64,000 bases of DNA from Sporomusa silvacetica DSM 10669 (GCF_002257705.1 NZ_LSLK01000081.1:62001-126000), one strand, 5' to 3'; shown: positions 7,428 to 16,862, counted from the first letter of the stretch. Notes: a model not told the origin generated them from the sequence alone. A program made the numbers and translations.

Positions 7428-10400
7428 AAAATTTCAACCTAACCGAATGGGCGCTGAATCATAAACATTTTATCTACTTTTTCATGCTCCTATTTTTTGT
7501 CACCGGACTCTACTCCTATAATAACCTCGGCCGTATGGAAGATCCGGACTTTACCATCAAACAAATGATTGTCAATGTCTCCTGGCCGGGTGCTACCGCG
7601 CGGGAAGTGGAAGAACAAGTTACCGACAAAATCGAAAAAAAATTACAAGATTTGCCAGGGCTTGATTATGTGAAAAGCTTCTCCAAGCCTGGGATAGCAG
7701 TTATTTACGTTCACTTAAAAGACACTGTTCCCCAAAAAGATGTCCGTCTTAGGTGGCTAGAAGCCCAGAAAATGGTTAACGACATTAAAAATACTTTACC
7801 GTCTGGTGCTTCTGAACCTGCATTTAATGATCGGTTCGACGATGTATATGGTGTAATGTATGCACTTACCGGTGATGGCTATACCTATGAGGAAATGCGA
7901 GAAAAAGCCGAACGTATCCGCCGTATTTTGCTGGGTGTCCCCTCTGTTAACAAAGTTCAACTTGTAGGTGTGCAAACAGAAAAAATTTATATTGAAATAG
8001 AAAATAGTAAATTGGCGCAGTTGGGAATTAGTCCTGAGCTGCTTACTTCCACCCTGGCAGCACAAAACGCCAAGACTGCTGCCGGTATGTTGGAGACAGC
8101 CTCCGACAATATCTATTTACGCATTACCGGTATGTTTGAGCAGCTGGAAGATATCCGCAATGTTCCTATTCAAACTAACGGACGTACTTTTCGCTTAGGT
8201 GACATTGCCAAAGTAACCCGTGCCTACGCCGAGCCTAGTGACCCTAAATTTTATTATAACGGTGAGCCCGCCATTGGCATTTCGCTGGCGATGAAGCCTG
8301 GTGATAATATTCTTACCTTAGGCGAAAACCTGGCTAAGACTATTGAGCAAGTAAAAAAAGAGCTGCCTGCCGGACTGGAAATCCACCAGACCGTTAATCA
8401 GCCTGAGGTAGTAAAAACTTCGATTAATTTATTCATAAAATCACTGATGGAAGCCATCGTTATCGTTTTACTTGTTAGCTTTGCCAGTCTGGGCGCCCGC
8501 GCCGGTCTGATTGTCGCCATGTGCATTCCCCTGGTTATTTTGATAACCTTCTGCTTTATGGATCTATTCGGCATTCAGTTACAGCGAATATCGCTAGGTG
8601 CCCTGATTATTGCGTTAGGTCTGCTAGTAGATGATGCCATTATCACCATTGAAACCATGATCGTCAAATTGGAACAGGGCTGGACCCGTTTCAATGCTGC
8701 CTGTTTTTCCTATACCTCAACAGGCTATCCGCGCTTAACCGGTGCCCTGGTCACTGTTGCCAGCTTTATCCCTGTCAGCTTGGCTGCTGGCAGCGGCTCT
8801 GAGTATTGTATAACTATTTTCTACGTCATCGCCATTGCCCTGATTTCCTCCTGGGTCGTGGCCGGGACAGTTACCCCGTTAATGTCTTACTTATTTATTA
8901 AGATTAAACCAAAAGCAGCAGACGAAGATGAACATGATGTCTATGATACCAAGTTTTATAATCTATTTAAACACACCTTGACTTGGTGCATGTCGCATCG
9001 CAAAATCGTGCTCGCTATTACCGCCGTCAGCTTTTTCGGTGCTATGGGCTTAATGGGATTAGTCAAGCAGGAATTCTTCGCGAGTTCTACCCGGCCGGAG
9101 CTTATTGTTCAATTACAATTACCGGAAGGAGGTTCGATAAACACTACAGACGAAATCGCCAACCAGGTTGCCGCAAAGCTAAACGACAATCCCCTGATTT
9201 CTTATTATACCTACCATGTAGGTGAGGGGGCGCCCCGGTTTGTCTTAAGTTTTGAGCCGACTTTCTCCAAAACCAACTTTGCTGAATTTATCATTGTTGC
9301 TAACGACTATAAGGCCCGTGACCAGTTGAATATTTCACTCAGTAAGTTAGTAAATGATGAATTTCCCAGCGTGCATGTTCATACCAAGATTATAACCAAT
9401 GGGCCGTCAGCTGAGTACCCGGTTATGTTGCGCGTCAACGGCTATGACCAGGATAAAGTTCTGGAGATAGCCGAAAAAGTACGTATTGCCATGGAAGCCA
9501 ACCCGGAAGCAAAAAATGTCAACCTGAACTGGAATGAAAAAAGTAAAATTATCCATCTGGCTGTTGATCAAGATAAAGCCCGCAACTTAGGCATTACCTC
9601 CCAGACGCTGTCTAACGCTCTCCAAGCCCAGTTAAGTGGTACGCCTTTTGCAGAATTTAGGGAATATGACAAAACCGTTAACATGGTTTTCCGCTTTGAT
9701 TCGCAGGATCGCTATGATCCCTCCCGCATAAAAAATCTCAATATCCAAGCCAGTAATGGTCAATATATTCCCCTTGATCAAATTGCCAAAATTAGCTTTG
9801 ATACCGAACATGGTTTGATTTACCGCCGTGATTTAAAACCCATGGTTTGGGTACAGGCGGAAATAACGCCGGGCGCAACCGGTGACGATATCGCCCAGCA
9901 AGTATATGAAAGTCTTGCTGATGTACGCGCCAATCTGCCCTTAGGCTATAGCATCGATTATGATGCTACTAAAAGTGACAGTGTAAAAGCGAATAAGTAT
10001 ATTGCTGCGACTATCCCGGCGATGCTTATTTCCATCATGATCCTACTGATAACCCAACTGCAAAGTATCCCGAAGTTAATTCTAACATTGCTAACAGCGC
10101 CGTTAGGACTCATTGGGGTGTCCATAGGACTCTTGGTTACCAACAGTCCTATGGGCTTTGTTGTAACTCTGGGAATTCTGGCCTTAGCCGGGATTATTAT
10201 GCGTAACACAGTCGTGCTAATGGATCAAATTTCTCAGCAGCTTGAAGCCGGCGAATCCCTCTGGGATGCCATTGTCAACGCAACAATTATCCGGTTTCGC
10301 CCCATCTGCCTAACAGCAGCTGCAGCTATTCTCGGGATGGTTCCTCTATTTACCGATGTGTTTTGGGGACCAATGGCGATCGCTATCGCCGCCGGCTTGG

Positions 10401-10525
10401 CCGGCGCAACAATACTAACACTGCTCGTACTGCCGGTTATGTATGCTACCTTGTATCGAGCACAACCAGCTACAAACACACAGGATTCTGAAGCAACTAC
10501 CACTAAGAATGGGCTTTCTGTTTAA
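7424..10525 (+). CDS. RND-family efflux pump permease
   Basis: 1033 residues, normal RND length, starting at a GTG that overlaps the adaptor stop. It has the expected duplicated plan: a first membrane helix (FIYFFMLLFFVTGLYSY), a large periplasmic loop, helices 2-6 including the proton-relay region GALIIALGLLVDDAIITIE (the two conserved acidic residues of helix 4 are present as DD), a second large loop, and helices 8-12. It exports lipophilic or toxic compounds using the proton gradient. The sequence resembles the TriC/MexK-like branch more than AcrB (LGRMEDPDFTIK near the N-terminus). The substrate is unknown. Confidence 0.93.
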   Translation: MKNFNLTEWALNHKHFIYFFMLLFFVTGLYSYNNLGRMEDPDFTIKQMIVNVSWPGATAREVEEQVTDKIEKKLQDLPGLDYVKSFSKPGIAVIYVHLKDTVPQKDVRLRWLEAQKMVNDIKNTLPSGASEPAFNDRFDDVYGVMYALTGDGYTYEEMREKAERIRRILLGVPSVNKVQLVGVQTEKIYIEIENSKLAQLGISPELLTSTLAAQNAKTAAGMLETASDNIYLRITGMFEQLEDIRNVPIQTNGRTFRLGDIAKVTRAYAEPSDPKFYYNGEPAIGISLAMKPGDNILTLGENLAKTIEQVKKELPAGLEIHQTVNQPEVVKTSINLFIKSLMEAIVIVLLVSFASLGARAGLIVAMCIPLVILITFCFMDLFGIQLQRISLGALIIALGLLVDDAIITIETMIVKLEQGWTRFNAACFSYTSTGYPRLTGALVTVASFIPVSLAAGSGSEYCITIFYVIAIALISSWVVAGTVTPLMSYLFIKIKPKAADEDEHDVYDTKFYNLFKHTLTWCMSHRKIVLAITAVSFFGAMGLMGLVKQEFFASSTRPELIVQLQLPEGGSINTTDEIANQVAAKLNDNPLISYYTYHVGEGAPRFVLSFEPTFSKTNFAEFIIVANDYKARDQLNISLSKLVNDEFPSVHVHTKIITNGPSAEYPVMLRVNGYDQDKVLEIAEKVRIAMEANPEAKNVNLNWNEKSKIIHLAVDQDKARNLGITSQTLSNALQAQLSGTPFAEFREYDKTVNMVFRFDSQDRYDPSRIKNLNIQASNGQYIPLDQIAKISFDTEHGLIYRRDLKPMVWVQAEITPGATGDDIAQQVYESLADVRANLPLGYSIDYDATKSDSVKANKYIAATIPAMLISIMILLITQLQSIPKLILTLLTAPLGLIGVSIGLLVTNSPMGFVVTLGILALAGIIMRNTVVLMDQISQQLEAGESLWDAIVNATIIRFRPICLTAAAAILGMVPLFTDVFWGPMAIAIAAGLAGATILTLLVLPVMYATLYRAQPATNTQDSEATTTKNGLSV

Positions 10526-10567
10526 TAATCCTTACTTGGTAATTATATTGAAATGGAGTTGTTATCT

Positions 10568-11012
10568 ATGGAAAAACTGTATAAAAAAAATTTTGGTTCC
10601 TATTGACGGTTCTAAAAATTCACTTAAGGCTTTGTCACACGCAGTCGCAATGGCACGTTCCTTGGATGCCGAAATCACTATCCTTTATGTATCAGTTTTA
10701 TCGCAGCAAACACCCTTATACGATCAGGTGAAAGGGGCTACAATTCCGGCAAATGCCTCTACAGATCCCGTAAATTTTGCTAAAAAAATACTTACAGAGG
10801 CTTTAAAACATGTTCCAGAAGGCACTCAGGTTCAAACACATAATGAACTTGGCGACCCCCGTATTGCTATTACAGAATTTGCAGAGCAAAATGGCTATGA
10901 TATCATCGTCATCGGCAGCCGGGGATTAGGAACCATTTCTGGATTACTCCTGGGTAGTGTTAGCACCTATGTTATCCGCAACTCCCACTGCCCTGTTCTA
11001 GTTGTCAAATAA
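10568..11012 (+). CDS. Universal stress protein (UspA family), frame broken near the start
   Basis: The natural start is the ATG at 10568, 9 bases after GGAG, giving MEKLYKK. An A8 run (10583-10590) then puts this frame out of register with the domain IKKILVPIDGSKNSLKALSH. With seven As the protein would read MEKLYKKILVPIDGSKN, the normal family opening, and be 147 residues long. The remainder is intact, including the nucleotide-binding GSRGLGTISGLLLGSVS motif and the C-terminal CPVLVVK. Either a sequencing indel, transcriptional slippage on A8, or a real mutation explains this. The protein would be a cytoplasmic stress-related ATP/AMP-binding protein. It sits 42 bases after the pump gene. 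Confidence 0.75.
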
Positions 11013-11063
11013 GTTTACATTTAACCCTTTCATATCATTTGCATTTGAAAGGAGGTGAATTTA

Positions 11064-11222
11064 TTGAAGTTCAACAACTGCAGAAAATCCTGCTATCCAA
11101 TTAATTGTCGTCTTCCTCCGGTATGTAATAAGACAATTTCATTCATTGAATTACAAGGAGTGAAAAATAATGAAAAAAACTTTATCCATATTTCTAATGA
11201 TGACTATAATAGTTATCATTAG
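11064..11222 (+). CDS. Possible small Cys-rich peptide (TTG start)
   Basis: A very strong ribosome site (AAAGGAGGTGA, 11048-11058) lies 5 bases before a TTG that opens 52 codons. The first part has four cysteines (NNCRKSCYPINCRLPPVCNK), and the last part overlaps the next gene in another frame. It could be a small metal-binding or leader peptide coupled to 11170, or the ribosome site may be a relic. I do not recognise a family. Confidence 0.35.
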   Translation: MKFNNCRKSCYPINCRLPPVCNKTISFIELQGVKNNEKNFIHISNDDYNSYH

Positions 11223-11490
11223 TTCCGGTATCTGCTTTGCAGGGAACGGTGACGGGGAACGGGCTTATACAGAAAGACAGGCTCGCATTGCCGAACTGAC
11301 CAAGCCCATCGTCTATGATGAAAGTTATCCGCACTGGGGCTTCCAAGCCCATTCATGGATCACCGGAACAGGAAGTGAAACAGTTGCTCATACACAATTA
11401 ATTGATTTAGCTACCGGTACTATCATCTTAGAAGTGGCTAGACACTGCAACTACACAGACCCTGATTATCGTACTCACGGCACTAAATAA
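11170..11490 (+). CDS. Small secreted protein of unknown function
   Basis: 106 residues with a clear signal peptide (about 1-25: KK, a hydrophobic stretch, then GICFAG). CAAGGAG lies 9 bases upstream of the ATG. The mature part is polar and contains PHWGFQAHSWITGTG and a VARHCNYTDPDYRTHG tail with one cysteine and several histidines. I recognise no family. It probably acts outside the cytoplasmic membrane. It stands alone between the stress protein and a TetR gene, with a perfect inverted repeat downstream (11552-11598). Confidence 0.65.
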   Translation: MKKTLSIFLMMTIIVIISSGICFAGNGDGERAYTERQARIAELTKPIVYDESYPHWGFQAHSWITGTGSETVAHTQLIDLATGTIILEVARHCNYTDPDYRTHGTK

Positions 11491-11551
11491 TCTTCCATTA
11501 TAAATAGTAAAGGCAGTTATAAATGTACTTAAAACACAATACTAACTTTTC

Positions 11552-11598
11552 TTTCCGTGGGTAAGAAGACATACACCACTTTGCCTTACCCACGGAAA
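11552..11598. promoter_or_regulatory. Perfect 14-bp inverted repeat
   Basis: TTTCCGTGGGTAAG (11552-11565) and CTTACCCACGGAAA (11585-11598) pair perfectly around a 19-base loop. There is no T run, so it could be a weak terminator for the gene at 11170 or an operator for the TetR gene that begins 51 bases later. Confidence 0.45.
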
Positions 11599-11649
11599 AT
11601 TACCTTTGTTCTCTCCAAAAAGCCATTTTGTTCTAAGGAGTTGGTGACT

Positions 11650-12270
11650 ATGAAAGACACTAAGAAGAAAAAAATTATAGATATCGCCACATCTTTATTT
11701 ACCAAACATGGATTTGAAAACATTAGCTTAAAGCAATTGGCAATGGAAGCCCACGTAAATGTCGCCTCGATTTCATACTACTTTGGTGGTAAAGAACCAC
11801 TTTACCAATTGATTTTGCAAAACCACTTTACACCGGCTCTCAAGTCACTTCAAGAAATTGAAACAATAAACGGATTAACTGCAACCGAACGTCTTACCCA
11901 AGTCATTGTTAGATTAAAACGTCAACAGCCTTACCTGACTGCATTTTGGCATTATGAAAGATTTCGATCCCCTATAAATGGCAGTTCCATTGTAAAACAA
12001 TACACCGCTGAGCTATATCATTGTCTTTTTACTTGCCTCAGTCAGGGGATTTTTGAGCAGGAATTTATTCCTACCCTCCAGCAGCATCATCTAACTATAC
12101 TACTGCTGGAAATCATTCATTCCCCTTTTTGCGCTCCTGGACTAATGACCGAATCTACTCCCCTTGTTAAAGATGATTATAAAGACTATTCCAATCAGGC
12201 ATTTTATATTTTTATACAAGGGATAAAAAGAATTGAAAACTGTTCTAACAAACAATACTTTCTTGGTTAA
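11650..12270 (+). CDS. TetR/AcrR-family regulator
   Basis: 206 residues from the ATG at 11650, preceded by AAGGAG. The helix-turn-helix (about 8-50) reads IIDIATSLFTKHGFENISLK, then QLAMEAHVNVASISYYFGGK. The SISYYFGGK core resembles the CerR-like branch of TetR regulators. The C-terminal domain is long and hydrophobic. It is followed after 34 bases by a membrane protein gene on the same strand, which may be its target or partner. The ligand is unknown. Confidence 0.87.
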   Translation: MKDTKKKKIIDIATSLFTKHGFENISLKQLAMEAHVNVASISYYFGGKEPLYQLILQNHFTPALKSLQEIETINGLTATERLTQVIVRLKRQQPYLTAFWHYERFRSPINGSSIVKQYTAELYHCLFTCLSQGIFEQEFIPTLQQHHLTILLLEIIHSPFCAPGLMTESTPLVKDDYKDYSNQAFYIFIQGIKRIENCSNKQYFLG

Positions 12271-12304
12271 CAGTGAAAAACCAGACATTATCCTGTGAAA
12301 GGCG

Positions 12305-13027
12305 TTGATAATCGTGGCAACACAACCGAACTTCCCTTTTGTTTATAAACCTTTTTCGACCACTTGGATTTCCATCATTTTGGTTGTACTGTTGTTCCCC
12401 CTCGGCCTGTCCCTGCCTCTTTCCTGGGGTTGGGAGAATGGACCGCTGGAAAATACACAAGTCCTTATTCTAAGCATAGGCTTAGTGCTATCTTGGTTTG
12501 CGGCACAACATAATCGAGATAACCGTAACGCCCGTAACCTCTGGCTGTGGCTGATCCTCTTTTGGCTTCTATGCATTGGGCGAGAACTAAGCTGGGGGCG
12601 AGTATTTTATCCAGTCGCACTTGGAGAAAATGGACCTGAGTTTCTTTCAATTCATCAGTTGTGGTATGGCCCATGGGTCCACCCGCTTGTTGCCATAGCA
12701 ACCATTTCGATGCTAATTGGTATTTACTGCAGTTCACCATTACAGTACTTCCGGCAAACACCACTCCCTTTATTCGATATCGCAATTTTATTTATAATGG
12801 CAATTCTCGTCAGCTGGTTTGAAAAAACAACAATACAGCTCCTCTATCCGTACAAAGTACTACTGGAAGAATGGGCTGAACTGATTGTCTATTGGTCACT
12901 GGTTAGCATTGAGATTATCACGGGTTTAAAAAACCAGGCAACGCATTCTGTGACGACAGTTATAAATTCGGAATATATACACTCACAACGACTAGGCGGT
13001 GGCAAAGGCGATGACAGCAATATTTGA
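12305..13027 (+). CDS. Multi-pass membrane protein of unknown function
   Basis: Up to 240 residues from a TTG at 12305; a GTG at 12314 is the alternative. AAAGG precedes both closely. About five or six membrane segments can be seen (WISIILVVLLFPLGLSL; VLILSIGLVLSWFAA; LWLWLILFWLLCIG; PLVAIATISMLIGIY; FDIAILFIMAILVSWF). The polar motif GRELSWGRVFYPV lies between them, and EEWAELIVYW comes near the end. I do not recognise the family or its function. It is convergent with the MFS gene, separated by a strong hairpin. Confidence 0.7.
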   Translation: MIIVATQPNFPFVYKPFSTTWISIILVVLLFPLGLSLPLSWGWENGPLENTQVLILSIGLVLSWFAAQHNRDNRNARNLWLWLILFWLLCIGRELSWGRVFYPVALGENGPEFLSIHQLWYGPWVHPLVAIATISMLIGIYCSSPLQYFRQTPLPLFDIAILFIMAILVSWFEKTTIQLLYPYKVLLEEWAELIVYWSLVSIEIITGLKNQATHSVTTVINSEYIHSQRLGGGKGDDSNI

Positions 13028-13078
13028 GTGGCTTGATAGTCTATGAAATTTCTGTATATGACATATAAGGATGGAAAA

Positions 13079-13134
13079 GACGCCCCTGCTTCATGTGCTA
13101 CTGCACCAACAATAGCACATGAAGTAGGGGCGTC
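13079..13134. terminator. Long hairpin between convergent genes
   Basis: Two 22-base arms (13079-13100 and 13113-13134; GACGCCCCTGCTTCATGTGC at the start of the left arm) pair with one mismatch around a 12-base loop. A TCTTTTCC tail follows on the minus strand, so it best fits a terminator for the MFS gene, and possibly for both genes. Confidence 0.65.
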
Positions 13135-13168
13135 CACCAATAAAACCCATATGATCATCATAGTAGAT

Positions 13169-14590
13169 TTACCTGCTTTTTCCCCGAAAAAATAAGGACA
13201 AAGCCAAACCAATAACCGCTAAAATAGTAACAAATATATATGAAAAGTTAATCCCGCTGCTTAATGATTCAATTGTGGTGAAATTGTTCACTAAACATAG
13301 TTTCTGCTTATATGCCATAATACCCACAAACAATGATGAACCTATTGCCGAACCAATAAGCATCATCGTATTCATAATAGCTGTACCATGTGCATAATAT
13401 TCTTCAGGCAACTGGTTTAATGTGTTCGTTTGGCTTGGCGTGAGTAAAGCTGCTAAACCAACAATTACACAGCAATAAAAAGCAATAGGTAAAATAATGT
13501 TCGTGGAACTTATCATGCAGGATATGGAAAAGTTTGCAACTACCATTATGGCAAACCCTACAGGTACAATGACCGGTGGCCCAAAACTGTCATATAGTTT
13601 ACCAAATATCGGCGGTAGTATCGCGCCAATTATGCCTCCTGGCAATACTGCCAGTCCCGCTTGAAAGATGGTAAGTCCCAAAATATTTTCGATAAACATC
13701 GGCATTAAAACAAAGTTAGCAAAGAGCACCATGTATGTTATAGTAATAAGAACAATTCCTAGCGAAAACATAGGATAAGAAAACGCACGTACATTAAGCA
13801 GTGGATTGGATATTTTTAATTGGCGTAATGTAAATGCAATAATCGCAGCAATTCCAATTAGTAAAAAGGCTAATCCCCAAAAGCCGGCTGAATCTACCGA
13901 AAACACACTGTTCAAGCCATAGATAGCTCCGCCAAACCCAACTGTAGACAAGATAAGCGATGTTATATCTAATTTGATTTTAACTGTTTCAGTTATATTC
14001 TTCAAAAAAATATAACCAATAGATATCGAAATTATGGTTAAAGGAACCATTAAAATAAATATCCATCTCCAATTGAGCGCTTGCATTACTAGCCCTGCAT
14101 AGGTTGGCCCAATGGCAGGTGCAAATAAAACTATTAATAATGCTGATCCCATGGCAGATCCACGCTTTTCAGGAGGGTTCAGCACCATAATTGTATTCAT
14201 CATAAGAGGAAGTAAAACACCTGTACCCACAGCTTGAATCAGTCTGCCGATAAGCAATACCCAAAAACATTGTGCAGAAGCAGCAAAAATAGTACCGATT
14301 AGAAACACAACCATAGCTGAGAGAAAAAGTTGTCTTGTGGTGATTCGTTGAATTAAAAACGCTGTAACGGGAACAAAAGTACCCATGATAAGCATATACC
14401 CAGCAGTAAGCCATTGAATTGAATTTGCCGAGACAGAAAAGACCTCCATTAAGTTTGATAAGGCTACATTGATTATGGTCTCGCTGAGCAAGGCAAGAAA
14501 GGTTCCTATTTTTAATGTGGTCATTATCATAGAAATATTTATATTTTGAATTTGTACGTGTGAATTTTCTTCTTCCATAACCTTCTCCAT
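13169..14590 (-). CDS. MFS drug exporter, DHA2 (EmrB/QacA) type
   Basis: 473 residues, the usual size for 14-helix drug/proton antiporters. The opening SETIINVALSNLMEVFSVSANSIQWLTAGYML carries the DHA2 helix-1 signature, and IGRLIQAVGTGVLLPLMMNT is motif B/C-like. The ATG at 14590 follows GGAGG at about 10 bases; a second ATG lies four codons later. It lies downstream of the TetR gene (14660-15244) on the same strand with a 35-base palindrome between them. It is probably a TetR-controlled exporter in the inner membrane. Substrates are unknown. Confidence 0.9.
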   Translation of the reverse strand: MEKVMEEENSHVQIQNINISMIMTTLKIGTFLALLSETIINVALSNLMEVFSVSANSIQWLTAGYMLIMGTFVPVTAFLIQRITTRQLFLSAMVVFLIGTIFAASAQCFWVLLIGRLIQAVGTGVLLPLMMNTIMVLNPPEKRGSAMGSALLIVLFAPAIGPTYAGLVMQALNWRWIFILMVPLTIISISIGYIFLKNITETVKIKLDITSLILSTVGFGGAIYGLNSVFSVDSAGFWGLAFLLIGIAAIIAFTLRQLKISNPLLNVRAFSYPMFSLGIVLITITYMVLFANFVLMPMFIENILGLTIFQAGLAVLPGGIIGAILPPIFGKLYDSFGPPVIVPVGFAIMVVANFSISCMISSTNIILPIAFYCCVIVGLAALLTPSQTNTLNQLPEEYYAHGTAIMNTMMLIGSAIGSSLFVGIMAYKQKLCLVNNFTTIESLSSGINFSYIFVTILAVIGLALSLFFRGKSR

Positions 14591-14616
14591 GAAAACTAAT
14601 TCCTCCTTATTTCAAC

Positions 14617-14651
14617 ACAACCATGTTAGTTATCATAACTAACATGGTTGT
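14617..14651. promoter_or_regulatory. 35-bp perfect palindrome, TetR operator of the MFS gene
   Basis: Seventeen-base arms (ACAACCATGTTAGTTAT and its complement) flank a single central base at 14634. The core ATGTTAGTTATCATAACTAA is matched by a second site at 15256-15280 before the TetR gene. It lies 27 bases upstream of the MFS start. It could also form an RNA hairpin, but there is no T run. Confidence 0.7.
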
Positions 14652-14659
14652 TAAAAAAA

Positions 14660-15244
14660 TTAATTTTTTATTCCCTTAACAAACAAATGGATTGCTATTT
14701 CAAGATATTGCTTATCTGAAATGGTAACCATTCCATATCCACGTACTTTAAAAAAGAAATAACCAAAGTTAATGGCCATAAAAGCCAATGCCAATGACTC
14801 ACTATCACTTTCCGCTATTTGTTTCTTATTCTGCATCAAGCAAAAATAATCTTTCAAAAACGACTTAAATTGTGGTGGTCCTTGATGTACAAATTCACTA
14901 ATTTCAGGTATTGTTTTTTCCTCTCGCAAAGTAATTAAGAAAGCTAGTTGATTATCTGCCATAATTTTTTGGTAGGTTTGACTAATTAATAACAAGTCAG
15001 TTTCCAAATCCCAGCAGATTTTTCCCTCAAATACTTCCTTTAATGAAGGTATATATGATATTTTTTTAATTACTGCTTCTAACACTTGCTTTTTGGAAGA
15101 AAAATGCCGAAATACTGTCATTTCACTAACATTAGCCTGACTGGCAATATTCTTCATGGACACTGGGTGAAATCCCTTTTCCTGAAATAACTCGCTTGCT
15201 GCTAATATAATCCTATCTGCGGTTATCAATATATCGTCGCTCAT
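14660..15244 (-). CDS. TetR/AcrR-family repressor of the MFS exporter
   Basis: 194 residues. The helix-turn-helix (about 8-55) reads ITADRIILAASELFQEKGFH, then PVSMKNIASQANVSEMTVFRHF. The C-terminal domain is typical in length. It lies directly upstream of the MFS gene on the same strand. Related operator-like sequences before itself (15256-15280) and before the MFS gene (14617-14651) indicate autoregulation and repression of the exporter. The inducer is unknown. Confidence 0.9.
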   Translation of the reverse strand: MSDDILITADRIILAASELFQEKGFHPVSMKNIASQANVSEMTVFRHFSSKKQVLEAVIKKISYIPSLKEVFEGKICWDLETDLLLISQTYQKIMADNQLAFLITLREEKTIPEISEFVHQGPPQFKSFLKDYFCLMQNKKQIAESDSESLALAFMAINFGYFFFKVRGYGMVTISDKQYLEIAIHLFVKGIKN

Positions 15245-15255
15245 CCTACCCTCCC

Positions 15256-15280
15256 AATGATAGTTATTACAACTACCATT
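15256..15280. promoter_or_regulatory. TetR operator-like site before the TetR gene
   Basis: AATGATAGTTATTACAACTA followed by CCATT shares the pattern ATGnTAGTTATnAnAACTAnCAT with the palindrome at 14617-14651. It lies 12 bases upstream of the TetR start codon. Confidence 0.6.
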
Positions 15281-15336
15281 GTAGCACCCGGCTATAAAAT
15301 ATTCAATACACGAACATAAATGATGCCCCTCTTCGC

Positions 15337-16689
15337 TTATAATTTGGGTGATCTTTCTTGTGTAAATAGCCAGTCTCTTACTCCTTCAATGGTATAAGCT
15401 ATTCGCCATGTATATCTGTGATTGTTACCACCATCGTCTATTTGGTCTGCGGGTACTACCGTTCCTTTTTTAAGCACAGTATATTTGATGCTTTTGCCTT
15501 CCGCAATCATTTTACTTACATCTGATGCAAATTCTGCTGCACTTAGTTGGCCATTCCATGTCGCCCTGCTGATTTTGGCTCCTGCTTTTTCCAAGGTGGC
15601 CGTAATAGCATTCATACCCGGAAAAGCTTTCACATCCCCTTCTGAAACAATGATCCACAGCTTATCTTTAACCAATGGAGCCACTACTGTCGGATCCCAT
15701 TGACCAGCTACAAGCAGCGATGCTGCAAACAAGTTGGGATATTTTATATTCAGCGCGATTGATGACATACATCCCATGGATTGTCCAGTAGTATATAATC
15801 TATTTTTATCAATTTTATACTGACTTTCTAAAGAATTTATCAAACTTACTGTAGTATCTAAATCGTCTGTTGTTTCAGAATTGTCATTAACAGTTGCACT
15901 GGCATACTGGGGTGCAAGTACAAAACATTCATGTTTTGCCTGTTCTGACGGAGTTGCCCAGATTACAGCCCCAAGCCCTTGGATTAAAGTTGCTTTAGTT
16001 TCGGTGCTGGTTACACCCGCGTCATGAATAAACAGTACCATAGGATAAGATTTATTCTTATCGTAATTATTAGGTACAAATAAATTATACTTCAACGTTT
16101 TCCCTGTTTTTGGATCCTTGTATTCAATTTGCTTAAAGTCGTCAACGACCAAGTTTATTACTTGATCATTTACTACTGCATTAGAATCTGGTGTATACTT
16201 TTCTCCATCAGTTGTAATAATTTCTCCAAGCTGTGTTACAGAAACCTTTGCTTCCGCTATCTTAGGTGTTTCTCCAAATATTGGGACAAATGTTAAAGCT
16301 CCTTCATCAGCTGTGGAAAGCTCTATTATGGCATATTTCCCGTTAACACCCAGTGCTGCCTTTGCAGCTGCAGTATTGGCATATACTTTTGTTATTGTTC
16401 TTCCATTAACTGAGAAGGTTGATTCCGTAAGCTTTGAATTATCAATCTCTTTGTCGCATTCCACTGCTACAGCTGTTACCTTTTGTCCGTCCCCAAACAC
16501 CTCAGTAATTGCGGTAACACTTTTAATATGCTTATGTTTCACATTTTCCGTCGTCATTGGTTTGTCCCCAAGAGCATCAGTTATTTGTACATCTATGCCC
16601 TCTGCTGCAAATGTTAATGAATTGATTGTCATCACAAGCATTAGAAATGCCATTAAGGTTAATAATACTCTTTTCATTGATATAACCAT
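15337..16689 (-). CDS. Secreted alpha/beta-hydrolase esterase with N-terminal Ig-like domain
   Basis: 450 residues with a signal peptide (about 1-29, ending LTFAAEG). An alternative start is the ATG four codons in (MKRVLLTLM). Residues about 30-180 form a beta-rich region as in EstA-like esterases with an Ig-like domain (KHIKSVTAITEVFGDGQKVT). The catalytic domain follows: YNLFVPNNYDKNKSYPMVLF, an IHDAG oxyanion loop, and the nucleophile elbow TTGQSMGCMSS (GxSxG). A histidine near the end (GGNNHRYTW) could complete the triad. It resembles feruloyl-esterase or PHB-depolymerase-like peptidase-fold enzymes and acts outside the membrane. The substrate is unknown. It appears monocistronic. Confidence 0.85.
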   Translation of the reverse strand: MVISMKRVLLTLMAFLMLVMTINSLTFAAEGIDVQITDALGDKPMTTENVKHKHIKSVTAITEVFGDGQKVTAVAVECDKEIDNSKLTESTFSVNGRTITKVYANTAAAKAALGVNGKYAIIELSTADEGALTFVPIFGETPKIAEAKVSVTQLGEIITTDGEKYTPDSNAVVNDQVINLVVDDFKQIEYKDPKTGKTLKYNLFVPNNYDKNKSYPMVLFIHDAGVTSTETKATLIQGLGAVIWATPSEQAKHECFVLAPQYASATVNDNSETTDDLDTTVSLINSLESQYKIDKNRLYTTGQSMGCMSSIALNIKYPNLFAASLLVAGQWDPTVVAPLVKDKLWIIVSEGDVKAFPGMNAITATLEKAGAKISRATWNGQLSAAEFASDVSKMIAEGKSIKYTVLKKGTVVPADQIDDGGNNHRYTWRIAYTIEGVRDWLFTQERSPKL

Positions 16690-16862
16690 TCCCTTCTTAA
16701 GGCCGGTGGCAACGGTATGAACCCGTTATCACCGAGCTTGTTTTGTTTTACATCTAATGATGCTATACACATTTCTAATCTGATTTTAATTTAGCTTTAA
16801 TTATCTCGTAATATTGATTGACTATTCTGTATATAAAAAGAATGCAAAGGGAGCTTACGAGT

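Noticed and set aside
15422..15703. Plus-strand frame opposite the secreted esterase
   Set aside because: Shadow of the esterase coding sequence; no start site.
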